Source of the DNA: Chlorocebus sabaeus
Taxonomy: Eukaryota > Chordata > Mammalia > Primates > Cercopithecidae
Reading direction: 5' to 3'
NCBI RefSeq assembly: GCF_047675955.1
Contig: NC_132917.1
Span: 9,146,501 to 9,210,500 of the forward strand
Length of the DNA stretch: 64,000 bases
Part shown: in pieces, positions 60,521-64,000 of the stretch
How positions within the stretch are numbered: the stretch's first letter is position 1
How the letters are laid out: each line of letters opens with the position of its first letter
Made by a program: the position numbers and the translations under genes
Notes under the pieces: generated by a model
The model's database searches: none
What the model was told of the DNA's origin: nothing
Seen by the model: only the letters and a program-made list of their open reading frames with translations

Positions 60521-60549
60521 GTTTAATGACTGTATTCTCTACGTTTCAG
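60521..60549 (+). promoter_or_regulatory. ASAP2: Splice acceptor and likely branch point of the ASAP2 exon
   Basis: A pyrimidine-rich stretch (ctgtattctctacgtttcag) ends in AG at 60548-60549, directly before the first ASAP2 codon. A TTTAATGAC sequence about 20-25 bases upstream fits a mammalian branch site. Branch point choice is inference. Confidence 0.85.
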
Positions 60550-60622
60550 GCTTTGGACGTGGACCGGATGGTTCTTTACAAAATGAAGAAATCCGTGAAA
60601 GCAATCAACAGCTCTGGGCTGG
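60550..60622 (+). CDS. ASAP2: ASAP2 coding exon, start of the BAR-type domain (probably exon 2)
   Basis: ASAP2 is a multidomain Arf GTPase-activating protein (BAR, PH, Arf-GAP, ankyrin repeats, proline-rich region, SH3). It acts on Arf GTPases at membranes and adhesion sites. This exon holds 24 complete codons plus one base. Read from its first base it starts ALDVDRMVLYKM and ends KAINSSGL, then a single G that begins the next codon (Ala is expected). This agrees with ASAP2 residues of roughly 43-66 as I recall the family; ASAP1 has a different version (LDQDRTALQKV). The segment is the first part of the helical N-terminal BAR region. It enters in phase 0 and leaves in phase 1. It is bounded by a pyrimidine-rich tract plus CAG and by GTGAGTAT. 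No stop, frameshift or missing base is seen. The preceding coding exon and the next one (starting near HVENEE) are not in the window. Exon number is inferred; gene identity is firm. Confidence 0.95.
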
Positions 60623-60630
60623 GTGAGTAT
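60623..60630 (+). promoter_or_regulatory. ASAP2: Splice donor of the ASAP2 exon
   Basis: The exon ends CTGG and is followed by GTGAGTAT, a near-consensus U1 site. Using this GT leaves phase 1, which matches the Leu-Ala junction expected in the protein. Confidence 0.92.
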
Positions 60631-61689
60631 ACATCCTTCCCTAGGGGTTTCTGTGTGGAAAACATGGCATTTGAAGTCCTGGTACCATAATATTGATGAC
60701 CATTAACAAATGAGCAGCCAGACTCCTTTTTCGGAGCATGCAGATCACAGAGGTGAGCTGGGATGTTTCTTTTTCAGAAGTATGTTTTGTTTTGCCAGTT
60801 GTCTGATTCAGGTGTGGGATGTCATCCCCTGTGCTGTCTGTCCCACGTTGCGCTTCCTGTTTTCTGGAGCACGGTCCTGTGTGTACCCGCTTTGTCAGCC
60901 TGGCTGATGGGGATCTGGATTCATTCCTGCCTCTGTCATTTGGTTTTTGCTGTTAATTGTGTCACAGTGCCCTTTCCGTTTCTCTCTTATCCAGTCTTGC
61001 CTTTTCTAGTGTAGGAAGAAAATGAATAAATAGATAAACATAAAGTAATATTTGATCTAGATTTACACATATATATATTTTAAACCCGTGCAACTTTTGG
61101 CTTAAAGATGACAGGTAGGTCACCTGTGGCATATCTTCTCTTGTACAAATCCTACGAGTGATAGAAAATACTTTTTAAAAGCCATTAAGTGACTATATAG
61201 TTTCATTCAGCAACAAGAAGGTGGCAGCCTTGGGGGACTAGAAACTGTGAGGAGTCCCTGAGAGACTGAAACGGGGCTGATGGGTTGCTCAGGGGAGCTT
61301 GCCCCCTGCTCAGGTACAGATAGAGTTTGGGTGACAGGGTGGGAGGAGGAGGGACCTGGGGTCTGCTCCCGTGGAAGTACTCAGGTCCCTTCATCTATAC
61401 TGTGTCCCCTCACCCTCGTGGTGTCTTTCTTTAGTGAAAGGGGTGATTAGAGCAGGAGGACAGGGAGTGCCTTAAATGGTCGTGGTGTCAGGAGGGAAGG
61501 GAACAACCTGGAAGTACATGTTCCACCTAACCACTCCTTCCCCCCTCCCCCCACAGTTACAATAGGGCGCGCACAAGCTCTAGTTGCTGCTCTTGACTCT
61601 CCCCCCATGAGAGCTGTGCCAGCCACAATCGGGAAGAATCTAGCAGGAAATCCCAAGTGCAGGATGATGTTACAGTCGAGCATTGCCGA

Positions 61690-61885
61690 GTGTATTTAGG
61701 AACGAATTTAACAGAAGATGCATAGGAATCCTACATCAGCAACTACAAAATGCTGCTGACCAAAATGAAAGAAGACCCGCGTGAGAAATATGTGATGCAC
61801 ATGGGTTAGAAGAGTCACCGCTGTTAGTGTCAGGACTCCCGAAACTGATCTGAAGATTCACTCCAACCCCAGTCACAATTAGAGC
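61690..61885 (+). mobile_element. Old L1 ORF2 fragment, sense to ASAP2
   Basis: 'ttaggaacgaatttaacaga' to 'aactacaaaatgctgctgac' and 'gattcactccaaccccagtc' follow L1 ORF2 in sense. Frame is lost. It is the only sense L1 piece I see. Confidence 0.65.
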
Positions 61886-61964
61886 AGGGGAAAACTGATA
61901 CAGAAAGTGGCCATCCGCCTCTAGCTTTTTTACCTGGGTTAAGTGTGGGGCAGGGAGCAATAAT

Positions 61965-62095
61965 GGTAGTTTTGATTTTTTTGAACACTTACTATGTATC
62001 TTGTGCTTTCTGTACATTGTGCTAATCTTATCAACAACTGATTCTCCTTATACAAATGAGGAACCTGCAGATCACAGAGTTCAGGGTGTTCCCGA
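61965..62095 (-). repeat. MIR fragment
   Basis: 'gaacacttactatgtatctt' and 'acaaatgaggaacctgcaga' are an antisense MIR pattern. Confidence 0.5.
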
Positions 62096-62689
62096 GGTGT
62101 CTGTGTAGCTGGAGCTCAGACCCTCATGGTCTTACTGCTGTGTCAGGGTTGTGTGCAGTGAGTGGCCCTCTCAGTTTCAAAGCCACCATGCCTTCAGTGT
62201 GTCTGTCACACGAGTGGCATCTTGAAGACTTCAGTGAGTCGCTAAGAAATGGTACACCCAGTTTCGTTGACAAGCACCAGATTTCGAAAAGTATCTAGGA
62301 AGAATTTTTTTTTTTTTTTTTTGGTACTGCGTTCACTTGGACTTTTTGAGTTTATAACTTGAGGGATATTTGATATTCTGGTCAGACTCAAAAATGATTT
62401 TATAATCATATGTTGAAAAGGCTGCCCTTATCAGAAATAAAAATGAAATAATCTGCTTCTTGTGCAAACACTGGCTGTGTAGCTGCTGCTAGTCTGGAGA
62501 AGGGACTTGTGTGACTCCCAAGGGTGGCCCAGCAGCTAGTGGTGCAGCTTATAAACAGACCTGCATTTGAAGGGAGAAGGCGCTAGTGCCCCAGTGTCAG
62601 GAAGCTGGCCTGCAGGGGTTTAACAGCACCTCTGTGTAATTTGCCTTGCTGACCCATATAGCTGAGCGTGTACCACAAACCTCATTCCT

Positions 62690-63225
62690 ATTTCTGCCCA
62701 CCCCCCAGCGTTGTTTCCTAAAATGCAGCCCCACTGGTGTTACTTCTCTGCCTAAAACTCTACAGCGTTTTTTCGTTACCCTCTTTGAAGCTGGTGGAAG
62801 TCAGTTCCAGAGCATGGGAGAGAGAAGGAAGGCCTCTTGTGGGCTTTAGGATTTTAGAGCAATTGGGATAAAGATGGTTCTCTTACTACAGAACCATCCA
62901 AAGATTTTAATGTGCTAGTAATGTGGATTGTGAGTGGTTATCGGCCTTAATCCTTTCCCAATTCATTTGTCTATGAAACTGTCCTGCCTCCCCTGATGAC
63001 CCCACTGTGAGCCTCAGGTGAGTAAATGCTGCAGAACACCAGATGAGTTCCAAGCTCCTGTGCATTGTCTGGACTCAGGCCACCTGTCCCGACCCTCCCC
63101 AGCTGGACTCCTCTGTGCCCTTCTTTGAAATAACTTGCAGTTTTCCCCAGCGAGCCACGTTGTGTGCCTTCTTCCCTCTGCTCATGCTTTGCTGTTTGCT
63201 TAAAATAGCATTTGCCACTTTATGA
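62690..63225 (+). repeat. Possible L2 relic
   Basis: 'ttacttctctgcctaaaact' and 'ccaagctcctgtgcattgtc' followed by 'aacttgcagttttccccag' match the order of an L2 end. Diverged. Confidence 0.4.
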
Positions 63226-63234
63226 AAGAACACT

Positions 63235-63345
63235 GACATCCAAGGAAGTTGAGTTTGTTCAAAGTCACAAAGCTCTACAGTGACAGAGCTGGGATTTTAA
63301 CGTAGCTCCTTGGGCTCATGTCCTTTCCAAGGCCCTGCACATAAC
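63235..63345 (-). repeat. MIR fragment
   Basis: 'ttcaaagtcacaaagctcta' and 'cagtgacagagctgggattt' are an antisense MIR pattern. Confidence 0.55.
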
Positions 63346-64000
63346 AGCCTGGTGTGTGACCTTGGAGGGGGTCTCCTATTTTTGTCATCCTTTAGCCATC
63401 TATTGTGTCATGCCAAGTTTGAGTTATTCTAAGGTCATGAGTCTGAGTCCTGAAAAGTCCTAAGTCCTAAAACCAGAGCCTGATCCTAAAATCTTTATTT
63501 CAGAACAAGCGTTGTCTACTGCGAAGAAGTCACCTGAGGAAACACGATACTTTCTCCTGTCATGTTGCTGACATTGTTCACAGTGTCTTTGGAACTCTTT
63601 AGAACTGCTTTTAGTAGCACGTTCTTTTGCATATATTTAGCGGAGAAGTCTAAGGATAGATTAAATTTTTTTAGAACTAGATGTCAGAAATAAGTCAGGC
63701 ATATTCAAGAAGGGACTGAGTGCCGGCGACCACAGTTGGCTTAGGTGCCCTGTAACTACACAGACATGGGCTCTGAAGGCAGCTGGTTCCAAAGGAGAAG
63801 TCCCCGTAGTGTTTTGATCATGAGAATAAAGACCCAAGGCAATTCCTGTATAGGAAGAGCACTCATTTTACGTATGATAGAAAGAACAGTGAGAATAAAT
63901 TAGCATTTATGCTTCATACTGTCATATTCCCTTTCTTGTCTTATGTTTCTTAACTTCTTTGGGACCAGGATTTCCTCCACCTGCTTTCCTAATTTGTCAC
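63346..64000. other. Unique intron sequence to the end of the window
   Basis: Nothing recognised. Confidence 0.5.

Larger units (their letters stand above)
1..60549 (+). other. ASAP2: ASAP2 upstream intron (3' part; probably intron 1)
   Basis: This is inferred from the ASAP2 exon that begins at 60550 and from the lack of any other recognisable exon upstream. The family's first coding segment (about 42 residues ending before ALDVDR) is not seen here, so it should lie upstream of the window. That makes this intron at least 60.5 kb. The stretch is filled with Alu, L1, L2, MIR, Tigger, one LTR and one retropseudogene. Recognised L1 copies here all lie antisense to the gene, as is usual inside introns. 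Unannotated alternative exons cannot be excluded by eye. Confidence 0.85.
60623..64000 (+). other. ASAP2: ASAP2 downstream intron (5' part)
   Basis: Intron sequence follows the donor to the end of the window. I looked for the next ASAP2 exon (coding HVENEEQYTQALEKFG) and did not find it. The stretch has no Alu that I can see, which is unusual for this window. It holds one small sense L1 scrap, MIR and L2 relics and a T-run at about 62307-62323. The rest looks unique. Confidence 0.85.

Overview
This window is mammalian nuclear DNA, almost entirely intronic and repeat-rich. The only coding sequence I can support is one 73-bp exon at 60550-60622 (+ strand). It has a canonical AG acceptor and GTGAGT donor, and it encodes the start of the N-terminal BAR-type region of ASAP2 (Arf-GAP with SH3, ankyrin and PH domains 2; also DDEF2). 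The residues ALDVDRMVLYKM and KAINSSGL match ASAP2 as I know it, not the paralogue ASAP1. Bases 1-60549 are therefore most likely the 3' part of a very long upstream (probably first) intron, and 60623-64000 the start of the next intron.

The organism is a catarrhine primate, most likely an Old World monkey (macaque, baboon or vervet type). Alu elements of J, S and Y age are abundant (28 seen). The two youngest AluY copies (9054-9376 and 48298-48601) share several base changes that I associate with the cercopithecoid AluYR lineage and not with the human AluY consensus. The exact species cannot be read from this sequence.

Layout: 1-3545 is unique intron followed by an antisense L1 carrying a TSD-flanked Alu. 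3546-20469 is mostly unique intron with a (ATCC)n microsatellite, a young AluY, MIR and L2 relics and two Alus. 20470-22896 holds old L1 pieces and a TA-flanked Tigger DNA transposon split by an Alu. 22897-33688 carries scattered Alu, MIR and L2 copies. 33689-36545 is a dense nest: two tandem Alus, then an antisense L1 interrupted by an Alu and by a second Tigger-type element that itself holds two Alus. 36546-48286 is unique intron with scattered Alus. 48287-49850 has the second young AluY and L1 tails. 51921-55485 is a long antisense L1 interrupted by an EIF1 processed pseudogene and by a 720-bp solo LTR of ERV class I type. 55521-59807 holds four more Alus and an L1 tail. The exon follows, then 3.4 kb of unique intron with MIR, L2 and L1 scraps.

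I see no bacterial genes, operons, CRISPR array, phage, tRNA or rRNA gene, CpG-island promoter or second protein-coding gene. Long open frames elsewhere are Alu-, L1- or L2-derived or are chance frames. No undescribed biological system is evident. The points most worth checking are the clade-specific Alus, the nested transposon stacks, the EIF1 retrocopy, the solo LTR and the near-uniform antisense orientation of L1 copies in the ASAP2 intron.
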